Shown: one piece after another, positions 1-8,198 of the stretch | How the letters are laid out: every line of letters begins with the position of its first letter | Position numbering within the stretch: the first letter of the stretch is position 1 | Source of the DNA: Butyrivibrio sp. MB2005 | GTDB lineage: Bacteria > Bacillota > Clostridia > Lachnospirales > Lachnospiraceae | NCBI RefSeq assembly: GCF_000424285.1 | Contig: NZ_AUJP01000008.1 | Location: 124,001-188,000, forward strand | Direction of reading: 5' to 3' | Length of the DNA: 64,000 bases | Made by a program: the position numbers and the translations under genes | Notes under the pieces: generated by a model | Database searches by the model: none | What the model was told of the DNA's origin: nothing | Seen by the model: only the letters and a program-made list of their open reading frames with translations

Positions 1-5
1 TAATA

Positions 6-34
6 TTGACGAAACTTTTTGCTGATGATACTAT
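6..34 (+). promoter_or_regulatory. Sigma-A-like promoter for the leader/RNA region
   Basis: A TTGACG box at 6-11 and a TACTAT box at 29-34 are separated by 17 bases, which is the consensus spacing for a housekeeping promoter. Transcription would begin near 41 and enter the palindrome-rich stretch described next. No gene longer than about 13 codons follows within 500 bases, so the transcript may itself be the product or a long leader. The call rests on sequence match only. Confidence 0.45.
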
Positions 35-40
35 CAGTGA

Positions 41-460
41 GCATTCAGTTCCAAATGCATTCAAGCACAAGATGATCATCTTGATTATTCCTAAACGCAG
101 TACCTAAGGAGTTATCAAACTATGGGTTTGGAAAACGCACAAAATGATGCACGCCCGATCTGATCATGGTATTCACCGTAGTACGTAAATCGATCGATGA
201 AGAGTGTTCACTCTATGTATTACATAGCAGAAAGGGCAAAAACCATGATATTTTCATGGAAGAACTAATATGATGTATGCGCAATCTAAAAGGCGCTACA
301 TGTGGGTTATTTTCCCTGGAATGCGATGGATCGATTCCCGGAAAATAGCATGTTAATACGAATAGGTATTAAATTTAACAATTGAAAACCAACAATAAAG
401 ATAAAATTTGTAAAAAACGTGAGAAAGTAGCGGCATTAGGTATTATGCTGCTACTTCTTG
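41..460 (+). ncRNA. Candidate structured RNA or leader, unidentified family
   Basis: This 420-base stretch has no convincing gene but is crowded with inverted repeats: a perfect 16-base palindrome at 68-83, AGAGTG/CACTCT arms at 201-214, CTATGTA/TACATAG at 213-227, CCATGA/TCATGG at 243-259, ATGTA-GCGC/GCGC-TACAT at 273-301, TATTTTCC/GGAAAATA at 308-347 with an inner GGAAT/ATTCC pairing, and TTAATAC/GTATTAA at 353-372. A final hairpin at 427-454 followed by a pyrimidine-rich tail could end the transcript. A 13-codon reading frame (122-163) with an AAGGAG site is the only peptide candidate. I do not recognise the RNA family. It could be a free RNA, or a leader of the chemoreceptor gene if the end hairpin is leaky. 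Confidence 0.4.
427..460 (+). terminator. Weak intrinsic terminator candidate
   Basis: GTAGCGGCA (427-435) pairs with TGCTGCTAC (446-454) through nine positions including one G:U, with a 10-base loop, and is followed by a partly T-rich tail. The tail is not a clean U-run, so termination would be partial. It separates the structured leader region from the chemoreceptor gene. Confidence 0.35.
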
Positions 461-630
461 TATTCACTCCATCTCTGGACGTATTTCCTAAAGAATATTT
501 TTTAATTTTTTTTAATAAATGAAATGTTAACGTTGTTTTATAATATAAGTAGATTAAAAATCATTTACAAAATGATTGTCAGATCTGTGCATACAGGTCA
601 GTGAGCATGCTAGAGCGAGGGGGTACTACT

Positions 631-2433
631 ATGGCAAATGATCGTGACAACAGGCAGGAAATCATGTCCGAGAGAAAGGGCTCATTTTTACAGACGATAG
701 CTTTTCAGAATCTGGCGGTGAATATCGTGATTTTGATAGCTGTAATCATTGTGACCATCATAATGATAAACAGCATGAAGACCATGAAATTCACAGCAAA
801 TACGGCCAGTGTGAATGAGGCTGAATCCCTGGTCCAGGAGGCAAAGCTTAGAGAGAAAACGCTTTTGATCGATGGAAGATTAAGCGCTCTCATCGGTGCA
901 TCATCTGTCGAGGGTGTAGATCAGGCAACACTCCAGGGATACGTAGATGACATGAAGGCAGCTGAAGCAGGAATTCCCGAGCATGTGGAATATCTTAAGC
1001 AGAGCATACTTGTTACTCAGGTGGCAGATGGACAGCAGCAGATGGATGCCTTGGAGGCAGCTCTAAATAGCTACCTTGCTGATGCCAATGCTATAGTAGA
1101 TGGATGCATGTCAGGTGATTTACAGACTGTTTATGGAATTTTGGGAAGCACCTACTACGCAAATATGGGCAACATGGAGGCTTGCTATGATGTAGCGGAG
1201 GCTTCTCTTGTTGGCCTGTCGAATGGCCTTGATGCTTACCTGCAGATCAGCCTTGATACTGCAACCAAAAAGGCTGTTATTGGAATCATTGTAATTATAG
1301 TTTGTATAGTAGTTGGTATGATTCTAAGTATTACTCGTGTCAGCAAAAAGATCAGTGCAATTTCCGGCGAAGTTGTTTCTATCATTGACAATATCAATGC
1401 AGGAAAAGGTGATCTTACGGCTCGAATCAATACGAAAACCAAGACAGAGCTTGAGTCCATCGTGGATGGAATAAACCAGTTTATCGGCACTCTTCAGAAT
1501 ATCATCAGGGATGTTAAGGATGGCACAGTCATTCTTCGCACATCTTCCGATGAGATGACAGAGCAGATTCAGAGAGCAAGTGATAACATCACCAATACAT
1601 CCGCAGCTTTGCAGGAGCTTTCCGCAAGCATGGATACAGTATCTGAAACCGCTGAGCTCATAAACGGTAAGCTTGAAGAGGTTAAGGAAGCAGCTGATGA
1701 TATCAGAAACGAAGCTGCAGCAGGTACAGAAACTGCCGGCAATATCAAGGTTGAAGCAGATAACATTAAGTCTGAAGCTACCAATAAGAAGGAGAATACC
1801 GGAGCTAAGATCACAGAGCTTGGCGAAGTACTTAAGAGTTCTGTAAAAGACAGTGAGAAGGTTAGCCAGATCAACGAGCTTACAAATGTCATTTTGGATA
1901 TCGCATCTCAGACAAACCTCCTTGCCCTCAATGCTTCCATCGAGGCAGCAAGAGCTGGAGAAGCAGGAAAAGGCTTCGCAGTTGTTGCTGAAGAGATCAG
2001 TGCCCTTGCAGAGAACTCAAGGCAGACAGCAGGAAATATCCAGGTTATCAGTAATGAAGTTACTAATGCTGTTAAGACACTTTCAAACAATGCCCTTGAA
2101 GTTATAGACTTCATCACCGATACGGTTATCGCCGACTACGACGCATTCGTTGAGACCGGTGATAAGTACGAGCAGGCAGCCATTTTGATGGATGAGATGC
2201 TTGGTAAGTTCTCCGATAAGGCAGATAACCTCAATGTCATCATGGAGCGCATGGCAGATTCCGTTGAGTCCATCACAGAATCAGTTAAGCAGTCCAGTGA
2301 AGCCATCGGACTGTCCGCAAATAACTCTACGGAGATCGTTGGTGAGATTCAGGGCATCGACAATGCCATGAGCGAGAACAACAGAGTAACAGAGAGACTT
2401 GGCGAGAGCACAAGCATATTTGAGAATCTGTAA
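631..2433 (+). CDS. Methyl-accepting chemotaxis protein
   Basis: Transmembrane chemoreceptor of about 600 residues that would signal to CheA/CheW. A first membrane segment lies near residues 26-48, followed by an extracellular helical domain of about 165 residues that looks like a four-helix-bundle ligand domain, a second membrane segment near 214-236, a HAMP linker, and a cytoplasmic signalling domain. The highly conserved hairpin tip is visible near residues 428-455 ([16 protein letters not shown], then [10 protein letters not shown]). The start at 631 is preferred over a GTG 30 bases upstream because GAGGGGG at 617-623 sits seven bases before the ATG. Ligand unknown. It appears to be a single-gene unit. 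A TATAAT box at 539-544 could be its promoter, but no good -35 accompanies it. Confidence 0.93.
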   Translation: MANDRDNRQEIMSERKGSFLQTIAFQNLAVNIVILIAVIIVTIIMINSMKTMKFTANTASVNEAESLVQEAKLREKTLLIDGRLSALIGASSVEGVDQATLQGYVDDMKAAEAGIPEHVEYLKQSILVTQVADGQQQMDALEAALNSYLADANAIVDGCMSGDLQTVYGILGSTYYANMGNMEACYDVAEASLVGLSNGLDAYLQISLDTATKKAVIGIIVIIVCIVVGMILSITRVSKKISAISGEVVSIIDNINAGKGDLTARINTKTKTELESIVDGINQFIGTLQNIIRDVKDGTVILRTSSDEMTEQIQRASDNITNTSAALQELSASMDTVSETAELINGKLEEVKEAADDIRNEAAAGTETAGNIKVEADNIKSEATNKKENTGAKITELGEVLKSSVKDSEKVSQINELTNVILDIASQTNLLALNASIEAARAGEAGKGFAVVAEEISALAENSRQTAGNIQVISNEVTNAVKTLSNNALEVIDFITDTVIADYDAFVETGDKYEQAAILMDEMLGKFSDKADNLNVIMERMADSVESITESVKQSSEAIGLSANNSTEIVGEIQGIDNAMSENNRVTERLGESTSIFENL

Positions 2434-2463
2434 AAGGAACCGGAATGAAAATTGGCAGGAATA

Positions 2464-2472
2464 TGCTATAAT
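2464..2472 (+). promoter_or_regulatory. Extended -10 promoter for the GT2-DUF2304 pair
   Basis: TGCTATAAT is an extended -10 element (TG one base ahead of a perfect TATAAT). Initiation would fall near 2479, about 40 bases before the glycosyltransferase start. No good -35 is visible, which is usual for extended -10 promoters. Confidence 0.45.
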
Positions 2473-2517
2473 TGGTTAGTGTTGTATGACACAAATCCAT
2501 AAACCGGGGAATATTAA

Positions 2518-3246
2518 ATGACATATTCAGGCAGCACAAAGAAATCAAATGTGCTTATTATCATCCCAGCCTATAATGAAGGCGAGAATATCAAAAATAT
2601 AGTTGAAGAGCTAAGGAGCGGATATCCGCAGTACGACTACGTTGTAATTAACGACGGATCATCCGATGACACCGGCAAGATTTTAAGAGAGCAGGGCTAT
2701 AACCACGTGACCTGCCCTATAAACCTTGGAATCGGTGGTGCCATTCAGACAGGCTACCAGTATGCCAAGGAAAAGGGATACGACGTGGCAGTTCAGCTTG
2801 ACGGTGACGGACAGCACGATCCTGCCTATATCGGCGATATCGTGCAGCCTATTTTGGACGATGAGGCAGACTACGTAATAGGTTCAAGGTTCGTCAATAA
2901 AGAGGGCTTCCAGAGTTCTGTTACTAGGAGAATCGGCATCAGATTTTTAAGTGCGCTAATAACGGTTCTTTGCCTTAGGAAAATAAAGGACGTAACCAGC
3001 GGTTTTAGAGCTGTGAACAAGTTTTTCATAAATGCTTTTGCTAGCAGCTATCCCATAGATTATCCGGAGCCTGAGGCTATCATGGATGCTGTTATGCGAA
3101 GGAAGAGAATCATGGAGCTTCCCGTTGTCATGCGTGAGCGTGAGACAGGCACAAGCTCGATTAATTTAAGACGTTCCGTTTATTACATGATAAAGGTTAC
3201 GCTGGACATCATAGTCTGCAGAATCAGCTATGGCATCAGGAGATAA
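2518..3246 (+). CDS. Glycosyltransferase family 2, polyprenyl-phosphate sugar synthase type
   Basis: A 242-residue GT-A fold enzyme resembling dolichyl/undecaprenyl-phosphate mannose or glucose synthases. The N-terminal nucleotide-binding strand is LIIIPAYNEGENI (residues 13-25), followed by VINDGSSDDT and the metal-binding QLDGDGQHDP motif near residues 93-103, then the acceptor-side DVTSGFRAVN motif. It has no long C-terminal membrane region. It would move a sugar from an NDP-sugar to a lipid phosphate at the inner face of the membrane. The adjacent small membrane protein (DUF2304) is its usual genomic partner. The start has a GGGGA site seven bases upstream. Confidence 0.88.
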   Translation: MTYSGSTKKSNVLIIIPAYNEGENIKNIVEELRSGYPQYDYVVINDGSSDDTGKILREQGYNHVTCPINLGIGGAIQTGYQYAKEKGYDVAVQLDGDGQHDPAYIGDIVQPILDDEADYVIGSRFVNKEGFQSSVTRRIGIRFLSALITVLCLRKIKDVTSGFRAVNKFFINAFASSYPIDYPEPEAIMDAVMRRKRIMELPVVMRERETGTSSINLRRSVYYMIKVTLDIIVCRISYGIRR

Positions 3247-3307
3247 GAGATTTTCAGTATATCTGATGTGACTATAGATATTGTTAATTAGAAATGGGAG
3301 ATTTTAA

Positions 3308-3691
3308 ATGGGGACAATTATTCCGCCAAAACTTACTGCGGTCCTGATTACCGCAATAGTGATCTATTTTATAATAATTCTTTCGCTTTTAAAGCATAGA
3401 ATGCTGAATATGAAGTACACACTTCTGTGGCTACTTACAGGAGTTGTGATGCTGATTCTTGTGATAAATCCGATGCTGATGTTTTATCTGATCCAGATTC
3501 TTGGCATTACCAGTGCCATGAACGGCCTCTACATAATGCTGATCGGTTTTCTTATCATGCTGGTACTGTCCCTTACAAGCATTGCATCAAGGCAGGCAGG
3601 CCGCATCACCAAACTCATCCAGAACCAGGGACTCCTTGAAAAGAGGATTCGTGAGCTTGAAGAAAAAAATGGAGAATCAGCAGAAAAATAA
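3308..3691 (+). CDS. DUF2304 family small membrane protein
   Basis: A 127-residue protein with three hydrophobic segments (roughly residues 9-28, 37-58 and 70-92) and a charged, coiled-coil-like C-terminal tail. The length, topology and position directly after a DPM1-like glycosyltransferase fit the DUF2304 family, which repeatedly pairs with such enzymes and may serve as a membrane anchor or accessory subunit. GGGAG sits seven bases before the ATG. Function beyond the association is not established from the sequence. Confidence 0.8.
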   Translation: MGTIIPPKLTAVLITAIVIYFIIILSLLKHRMLNMKYTLLWLLTGVVMLILVINPMLMFYLIQILGITSAMNGLYIMLIGFLIMLVLSLTSIASRQAGRITKLIQNQGLLEKRIRELEEKNGESAEK

Positions 3692-3814
3692 GGTTTTTTT
3701 GCGGGCGAAATCATACTGCCTTGTTAACGAAATTTTAATAATCTTCCTCTCGTAATCATGTTACAATATTCTCATCAATCAACTAGTTGTTTACACACGA
3801 AAGGAGTATTTCTT

Positions 3815-3970
3815 ATGAAGTATGTATGTGGCACATGTGGATATATTTATGATGAGGCAGCAGGCGATCCGGATAACGGTATCGCAGCAGGAACAAAGTT
3901 CGATGATCTCCCGGCAGATTGGGTTTGCCCCCTTTGCGGAGTAGGTAAGGACGAGTTCAAAGCTGAGTAA
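3815..3970 (+). CDS. Rubredoxin
   Basis: A 51-residue one-iron electron carrier. Both cysteine knuckles are intact: [11 protein letters not shown] (Cys5, Cys8) and [13 protein letters not shown] (Cys38, Cys41), with the typical spacing for Fe(SCys)4. It would carry electrons to peroxide- or oxygen-detoxifying partners such as rubrerythrin in an anaerobe; no such partner is adjacent. The start at 3815 follows AAAGGAG with a suitable gap. An upstream in-frame ATG at 3758 would add an unrelated 19-residue leader and is rejected. It is a single-gene unit ended by a strong hairpin. Confidence 0.97.
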   Translation: MKYVCGTCGYIYDEAAGDPDNGIAAGTKFDDLPADWVCPLCGVGKDEFKAE

Positions 3971-3992
3971 ATAAACAACAAGGTAAAGACAG

Positions 3993-4030
3993 TAAGGTAT
4001 ACAGCGAAAGTTGTATACCTTATTTAATTC
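3993..4030 (+). terminator. Intrinsic terminator of the rubredoxin gene
   Basis: An 11-bp perfect stem (TAAGGTATACA at 3993-4003 with its complement at 4012-4022) closes an eight-base loop and runs into a T-rich stretch TTTAATTC. It begins 22 bases after the rubredoxin stop codon. Confidence 0.85.
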
Positions 4031-4121
4031 ACTGGATGTATACTGTTATTATAATCAGGACGCTGCTATTTGATTTATAATCTAAAGCAAGCAATTTGCG
4101 CATAAGAAAAGGCTAATGGAA

Positions 4122-5360
4122 ATGAAAAAAATAAGTACATCTATATCTACATTTAGAAACTTAATAAATTCAGACTGCATGTACGTTGATAAGACCAGGC
4201 ATATCTACGAGATGGTAAAAGAACCTTTTGGATTGTTCTTTTTTTCCAGACCAAGAAGATTTGGCAAAAGCCTTACAGTAAGTACTTTGGAATCGGTTTT
4301 TTTAGGTGAGAGAGAATTGTTTCAAGGACTCTATATCTACGATTCAGATTATAAATGGGAAAAATATCCTATCATACACATAGATTTTGGAAGAAGTGAC
4401 AGCACCACTGCAGCGAATTTGGAAGAGTGGATAAAACTTGAACTAAAAAGTATCGCTTCTGATCATGAAGTTCAGATAGAGGGCAGTTCGCCGGCGCTTC
4501 AGTTTGGTGAACTTATAAAGGCACTTTATAAGAAATATGGAAAAGGCGTTGTTGTTCTTATTGATGAATATGACAGACCTATAACCAATAACCTTGAGGA
4601 TGGAAAGGGAGTAAAACTCATACGAAGGATGATGGAAGCTTTTTATCAGATGATAAAAGGCTATGAATCTATGGAGCGTTTTGTTTTTCTCACCGGAGTG
4701 ACGCGTCTGAGTCAGGTTTCTGTGTTTAGTAAGCTCAACAATCTGGTTGATATAAGTAGAAGCAGTAAGTACTCTGACGCTGTAGGCTACACCCAGGATG
4801 AACTGGATGAGTATTTTACTGATTATATCAAAGCCGGTGCTGAAAAGAACGGATGCACTTATGATGAGTTAAAAGAGAGACTTGCTTCATGGTATGATGG
4901 ATTTAAATTTGTATTCGATGGAATCAAGGTATATAACCCGGTGTCCGTTGGAAGATTTTTTATGGAAAATTTTGAATTCAGGAACTACTGGTATGCGACT
5001 GCAACACCGGTTATGCTGGTAGAGCAGGCCAAGAAACAGAGGATAACTGTTGAAAATATTGAAAATGCAGTTATGACGGATATTGCCTATAACTCTTTTG
5101 ATATTATGAAACTTTCAGAAGATAAGGCTGATTCACACTTACTAATTCAACTATTGCTTCAGGCAGGATATCTGACTATAGGAGATATGGTGGCGGAAAA
5201 GCCTGCCCCCACATATCGATTGGTGTACCCTAACAAGGAAGTGCAATTATCATTTGAAACGGACCTGGCTTCTGTATATATGGATAAGCCCATCGCGGAT
5301 ATAAACAATATTGTTAATGACATACAAAGTGCGGCGATAGAACAAATATTGGAAGGATAG
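4122..5360 (+). CDS. AAA-ATPase-like protein, lacks C-terminal nuclease domain
   Basis: A 412-residue P-loop protein of the AAA-ATPase_like family common in anaerobic Firmicutes and Bacteroidetes. It begins with the family's typical MKKISTSISTFRNLI segment. The P-loop region is SRPRRFGKSLTVSTLE (about 42-57) and the Walker B is VVVLIDEYDRPI (about 143-153). Full-length members usually continue for a further 120-150 residues into a PD-(D/E)XK-type domain. Here the reading frame ends (NDIQSAAIEQILEG) where that domain should begin, directly before a transposase-like gene, so the protein looks truncated. ATG 4122 is preferred over 4116 because of its distance from AAGAAAAGG. The role of the family is unknown. 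Loss of the nuclease domain suggests a non-functional or altered product. Confidence 0.8.
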   Translation: MKKISTSISTFRNLINSDCMYVDKTRHIYEMVKEPFGLFFFSRPRRFGKSLTVSTLESVFLGERELFQGLYIYDSDYKWEKYPIIHIDFGRSDSTTAANLEEWIKLELKSIASDHEVQIEGSSPALQFGELIKALYKKYGKGVVVLIDEYDRPITNNLEDGKGVKLIRRMMEAFYQMIKGYESMERFVFLTGVTRLSQVSVFSKLNNLVDISRSSKYSDAVGYTQDELDEYFTDYIKAGAEKNGCTYDELKERLASWYDGFKFVFDGIKVYNPVSVGRFFMENFEFRNYWYATATPVMLVEQAKKQRITVENIENAVMTDIAYNSFDIMKLSEDKADSHLLIQLLLQAGYLTIGDMVAEKPAPTYRLVYPNKEVQLSFETDLASVYMDKPIADINNIVNDIQSAAIEQILEG

Positions 5361-5384
5361 ATGCAACAAAATTCGGAGGCGCCC

Positions 5385-5798
5385 ATGGCAAGAAAAAAGA
5401 GGCTTACCAGAAAGCCATTATCTTTTGCGACCAAGATCAAGCTCATGCAGATGAATCTTGACTCTGGTCTCGATCTTTTAGATAAAAAACTTTCCCATGA
5501 AGAGAAAATAAAAGTCGTAAAGTTCTGCCTCTCCCATGACAGAAATATCAGAGGAACCGCTGAACTCTACGGTCTTCGCTACGCCCACGTCTACCAGTGG
5601 GTTCGAAAATATGAGGCAGGCGGAGAAGAAGCCCTCATCGATAGGCGCGGCAAACGCGGAAAGGGCCGCAGAACCCTTCTTCTCGAAGAAGAACAGGCCG
5701 AGTACGACAGAGAGAACGAGCTTGAAAGACTCCGGAAGCTGCAGGAGGGGGAAGATGGCGAAGAGGATGAGGGGGATGGAGAAGGCGATAGCGAATGA
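5385..5798 (+). CDS. IS3-type OrfA-like helix-turn-helix protein (relic)
   Basis: A 137-residue basic N-terminal half carries a helix-turn-helix of the transposase OrfA kind: SHEEKIKVVKFCLSH, then GTAELYGLRYAHVYQWVRKY, then GEEALIDRRGKRGKGR. The C-terminus becomes a very acidic run of Glu, Asp and Gly, unlike the leucine-rich OrfA/OrfB junction of active IS3 elements. No OrfB (DDE catalytic) frame follows, and no terminal inverted repeats were found. GGAGG at 5375-5379 sits five bases before ATG 5385. The gene starts 24 bases after the truncated ATPase gene. It may be an IS remnant or a domesticated DNA-binding protein. Confidence 0.65.
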   Translation: MARKKRLTRKPLSFATKIKLMQMNLDSGLDLLDKKLSHEEKIKVVKFCLSHDRNIRGTAELYGLRYAHVYQWVRKYEAGGEEALIDRRGKRGKGRRTLLLEEEQAEYDRENELERLRKLQEGEDGEEDEGDGEGDSE

Positions 5799-5850
5799 GG
5801 TAGATACTGCGAACTGATAGCAGTGTAATAGGGATATTAAAAGCGGTTTT

Positions 5851-5882
5851 AGCCAGTGCTCATATGGGTGCTGGCTATTTCT
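5851..5882 (+). terminator. Intrinsic terminator after the OrfA relic
   Basis: AGCCAGTGCTC pairs with GGGTGCTGGCT (5851-5861 with 5866-5876, three G:U pairs) around an ATAT loop and is followed by ATTTCTA. The group II intron start lies only seven bases beyond the stem. A hairpin of similar sequence and context occurs at 6768-6794. Confidence 0.7.
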
Positions 5883-5883
5883 A

Positions 5884-6426
5884 GTGCGCCCGACGGCGCA
5901 CGTTTCTAATGGGTGAAAGTCCCTAGCCCGCCCGACAGTGGGAAGGGCATAGCTGAACACCAAGGGTGTCCTTTCGTGGTATAACCACGTTAACGTGAGG
6001 GGAATCTGAAGGAAGGTGTAGGCAAATCTCCGACCTTACGAACAGAAACCATATATGAGGCTATGTTGATCTGGGGGTAAGGCTACTAGACAAGTCAAAG
6101 CCCAATAACTGTACGGAACCGCGCATAGTAAATTTGGTTGGTGCATGGAGTGAAAGAAACGTGTGGTACTCGGGGAGGTCTCGTCAGCGGATGGAAACGG
6201 AGTATGAAGTCCGTGAGTAACAACGAATGGCGAGAAGTCAGCAGAGGTCGTAGTACCACGGTGACTATAGGCGCTGTGGGAAGGACTGAACTTTTAGGAG
6301 ACACAAGCAATGAAGGTAACCGAAAGTGGGTTTGAGAACAGACAACTTCATATTGAAGGCTACCTGCAAATGGCTACTGCGGAACAGGAAGAGTATGCAG
6401 GAGTGTTCGACTACGCTAAAGGATAG
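5884..6426 (+). ncRNA. 5' fragment of a group II intron
   Basis: The segment opens with GTGCGCC, the conserved type of group II 5' end, immediately forming a perfect 7-bp hairpin with GGCGCAC (5895-5901). It continues with a GGGTGAAAGTCCC motif and dense GC-rich pairing segments unlike the AT-rich surroundings, as expected for ribozyme domain I and following domains. A short frame at 6310-6426 (MKVTESGFENRQLHIEG and onward, 38 codons) sits where an intron-encoded reverse transcriptase would begin and then stops. No RT/maturase body, no domain V hairpin and no 3' end were found, so this is a truncated, immobile copy. Insertion directly behind a terminator hairpin resembles the targeting of group IIC introns; the subclass is not proven. 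Confidence 0.72.
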
Positions 6427-6590
6427 TAATAAGTCTATTGATTTTCTTACAAGGGATAACAGAATTGTGCCTTGGGTCAAGAATGGCAACTATTCACCTG
6501 ATAACAGCTATCGAAACGGAATGATAGAAGGCATGCCCTTTAATATTGATTCGTCAGATTTCATCAGTATTTTTGAGGGGGAATTATAAT
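6427..6590 (+). other. Unassigned gene remnant after the intron fragment
   Basis: A short open frame ends at 6589 with residues such as RIVPWVKNGNYSPD and GMPFNIDSSDFISIF. It looks protein-like but has no start of its own: its upstream part runs out of phase through intron sequence. It may be the tail of a gene destroyed when the intron fragment and neighbouring DNA were joined. I do not recognise it. Confidence 0.3.
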
Positions 6591-6605
6591 GGCTTTAAGG
6601 ATTAG

Positions 6606-6737
6606 AAAATGCTATTTTTGATTTACAAAATGCAATTTTTAAATGCGAAATTGCTATTTTTTAATACAGAATTGCAATTTTAAATTTGCAAATGCAATTT
6701 TATAACATAGAAATTGCAATTTTGAATTTCTATTGCA
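6606..6737. repeat. Seven AT-rich repeats with about 21-bp phasing
   Basis: Copies of a self-complementary AAATTGCAATTT-like unit recur with the TGC core at 6610, 6631, 6652, 6673, 6693, 6715 and 6734, i.e. spacings of 21, 21, 21, 20, 22 and 19 bases. This is two helical turns per unit, placing every core on the same DNA face. The array lies in a gene-free stretch before the ATPase-RloB operon. It could be a protein-binding array, an intrinsically bent segment, or a decaying tandem repeat. Confidence 0.7.
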
Positions 6738-6767
6738 ACAAATCTCAAAAAGTGGATTACCCAATTT

Positions 6768-6800
6768 AGCCAGCATTCATAATGAATGCTGACTATTTTT
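6768..6800 (+). terminator. Intrinsic terminator hairpin
   Basis: CAGCATTCAT (6771-6780) pairs perfectly with ATGAATGCTG (6782-6791), extended by AG/CT at the base after one mismatch, and is followed by A then five T residues. It isolates the ATPase-RloB operon from upstream transcription. Confidence 0.75.
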
Positions 6801-6880
6801 ATGCGCAAAATCTAAATTCGGCTTTTCTGTGCCTTGAAAGCAAAAAATGTATCTAAATGAGAATAAATCACATTTGAGCG

Positions 6881-6908
6881 TTGATTTTTAGTCCGATTTG
6901 TATATAAT
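6881..6908 (+). promoter_or_regulatory. Promoter of the ATPase-RloB operon
   Basis: TTGATT at 6881-6886 and a perfect TATAAT at 6903-6908 are separated by 16 bases. Initiation would be near 6915, and AAGGAGG at 6916-6922 lies nine bases before the ATG, giving a very short leader. Confidence 0.6.
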
Positions 6909-6931
6909 CAGAATTAAGGAGGAATCAAACC

Positions 6932-8188
6932 ATGTTGATTCAATTTAATTTTAAGAATTTCAAATCTTTTAAAGAAGAAGCAACACTGGACTTGTCAGCG
7001 ACAAAAATGACAGAGTTTTCAGAACGAGTTGTGAATGTTGGCGGTGAGAAGAGCCTGACAGTTGCGGCTATTTATGGAGCAAATGCCAGTGGAAAATCAA
7101 ACATATACCATGCATTAGGATATATGTCCGATTATGTTATTAATTCTTTCAAATATGGGGATGATGAGGAGGAATATGAGTTATATAAGCCTACTCCGTT
7201 CCTGTTTGCTTCGGACTCTGCAACAGATGAGTCGAGTTTTGAAATATATTTTACATTTCCTGGTGATAAGAAGGAAAAAACATATAATTACGGATTTTGT
7301 ATAAATGGTGAAGGTGTCACGGAAGAATGGCTAAATTCTAAAGCAAAAACAGCCAGAGAATTTAAAACGGTTTTCTACCGCGGAAGGACGCCAGATGAAC
7401 TGGATTTGTCAGGTATTCCAGCTAGCAGCAGAGATAATATCAAGGTAGCTCTGGAGAAACAGGTTCTGGTAGTATCTCTCGGGGCAAAACTGAAAATAGA
7501 AATATGTAAGCAAGTCAGGGAATGGTTCCTTATGAATGAATTTGCCGACTTTGGAGATCCAATTACAAATTATTTCCTTTCCAGAAGACTGCCTAATGAA
7601 TTTGCTGATAATAAAGATGTTCAGAAGGATGTAATAAGATTTTTTGATTCCTTTGATGAGCATATCAAAGACTTTAGGGTTGAGAAGATACCTCAGGAGA
7701 ATCAGGCGAAAGAAGAAAAGTATAAGATAAATTCACTTCATAAGATGGTTGACGCGGACGAAATGGTGGAGATACCTCTTGAGGCGGAATCTGCCGGAAC
7801 ATTAAAGATGTTTGCACTTTATCCGGATTTAAGAGATGTGTTGGAGAAGGGAAGCGTGTTTGTTATCGATGAATTGAATGCTCGCCTTCATCCGCTTTTG
7901 GTAAGAAATTTCCTGCTTACATTTCTAAATCCTAAGATCAATACAAACCATGCACAGCTTATTTTTACGACTCATGATACATGGCAATTATCAAATCAGT
8001 TACTGCGCAGAGATGAAGTCTGGTTTGTGGAGAAGGATGAAAATGGTGAATCCACATTATATTCATTAGCTGATTTTGTTGATGAAGATGGTATTCATAT
8101 TCGTAAGGATGAGAATTATGAGAAGAATTATCTCATAGGAAAATATGGGGCAATACCCAGCTTAAAAAGCATAGATTTTATAAACTGA
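6932..8188 (+). CDS. AAA/ABC-type ATPase of an AbiL-like defence pair
   Basis: A 418-residue SMC/ABC-like ATPase of the AAA_15/21 kind found in OLD-, AbiL- and PARIS-type defence systems. The Walker A is IYGANASGKSN (residues 48-57), Walker B plus D-loop is VFVIDELNARLHP (about 309-321), and the H-loop is FTTHDTW (about 345-351). The conserved beginning MLIQFNFKNFKSFKEEATLDLS is the usual first strand pair of the fold. The RloB-domain gene starts at the stop codon. ATPase plus RloB is the arrangement of the AbiL abortive-infection family, so a phage-defence role is likely but inferred. A close paralogue lies convergently at 9465-10655. Confidence 0.88.
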   Translation: MLIQFNFKNFKSFKEEATLDLSATKMTEFSERVVNVGGEKSLTVAAIYGANASGKSNIYHALGYMSDYVINSFKYGDDEEEYELYKPTPFLFASDSATDESSFEIYFTFPGDKKEKTYNYGFCINGEGVTEEWLNSKAKTAREFKTVFYRGRTPDELDLSGIPASSRDNIKVALEKQVLVVSLGAKLKIEICKQVREWFLMNEFADFGDPITNYFLSRRLPNEFADNKDVQKDVIRFFDSFDEHIKDFRVEKIPQENQAKEEKYKINSLHKMVDADEMVEIPLEAESAGTLKMFALYPDLRDVLEKGSVFVIDELNARLHPLLVRNFLLTFLNPKINTNHAQLIFTTHDTWQLSNQLLRRDEVWFVEKDENGESTLYSLADFVDEDGIHIRKDENYEKNYLIGKYGAIPSLKSIDFIN

Positions 8189-8198
8189 GGTGGCATTT

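Noticed and set aside
225..345. Possible c-di-GMP (GEMM) riboswitch, from an AGGGCAAA-like string near a chemoreceptor gene
   Set aside because: The second conserved core (GACGCAAAGC-like) and the tetraloop-receptor arrangement are absent, and the stems present do not match either riboswitch class.
5478..5963. 161-codon minus-strand frame
   Set aside because: It is the complement of the OrfA-like gene, terminator and intron start; composition and lack of a ribosome site show that it is not real.
6606..6737. CRISPR array
   Set aside because: Units are about 12-14 bases with 6-9 base gaps and variable sequence; there are no unique spacers of 26-40 bases and no cas genes.
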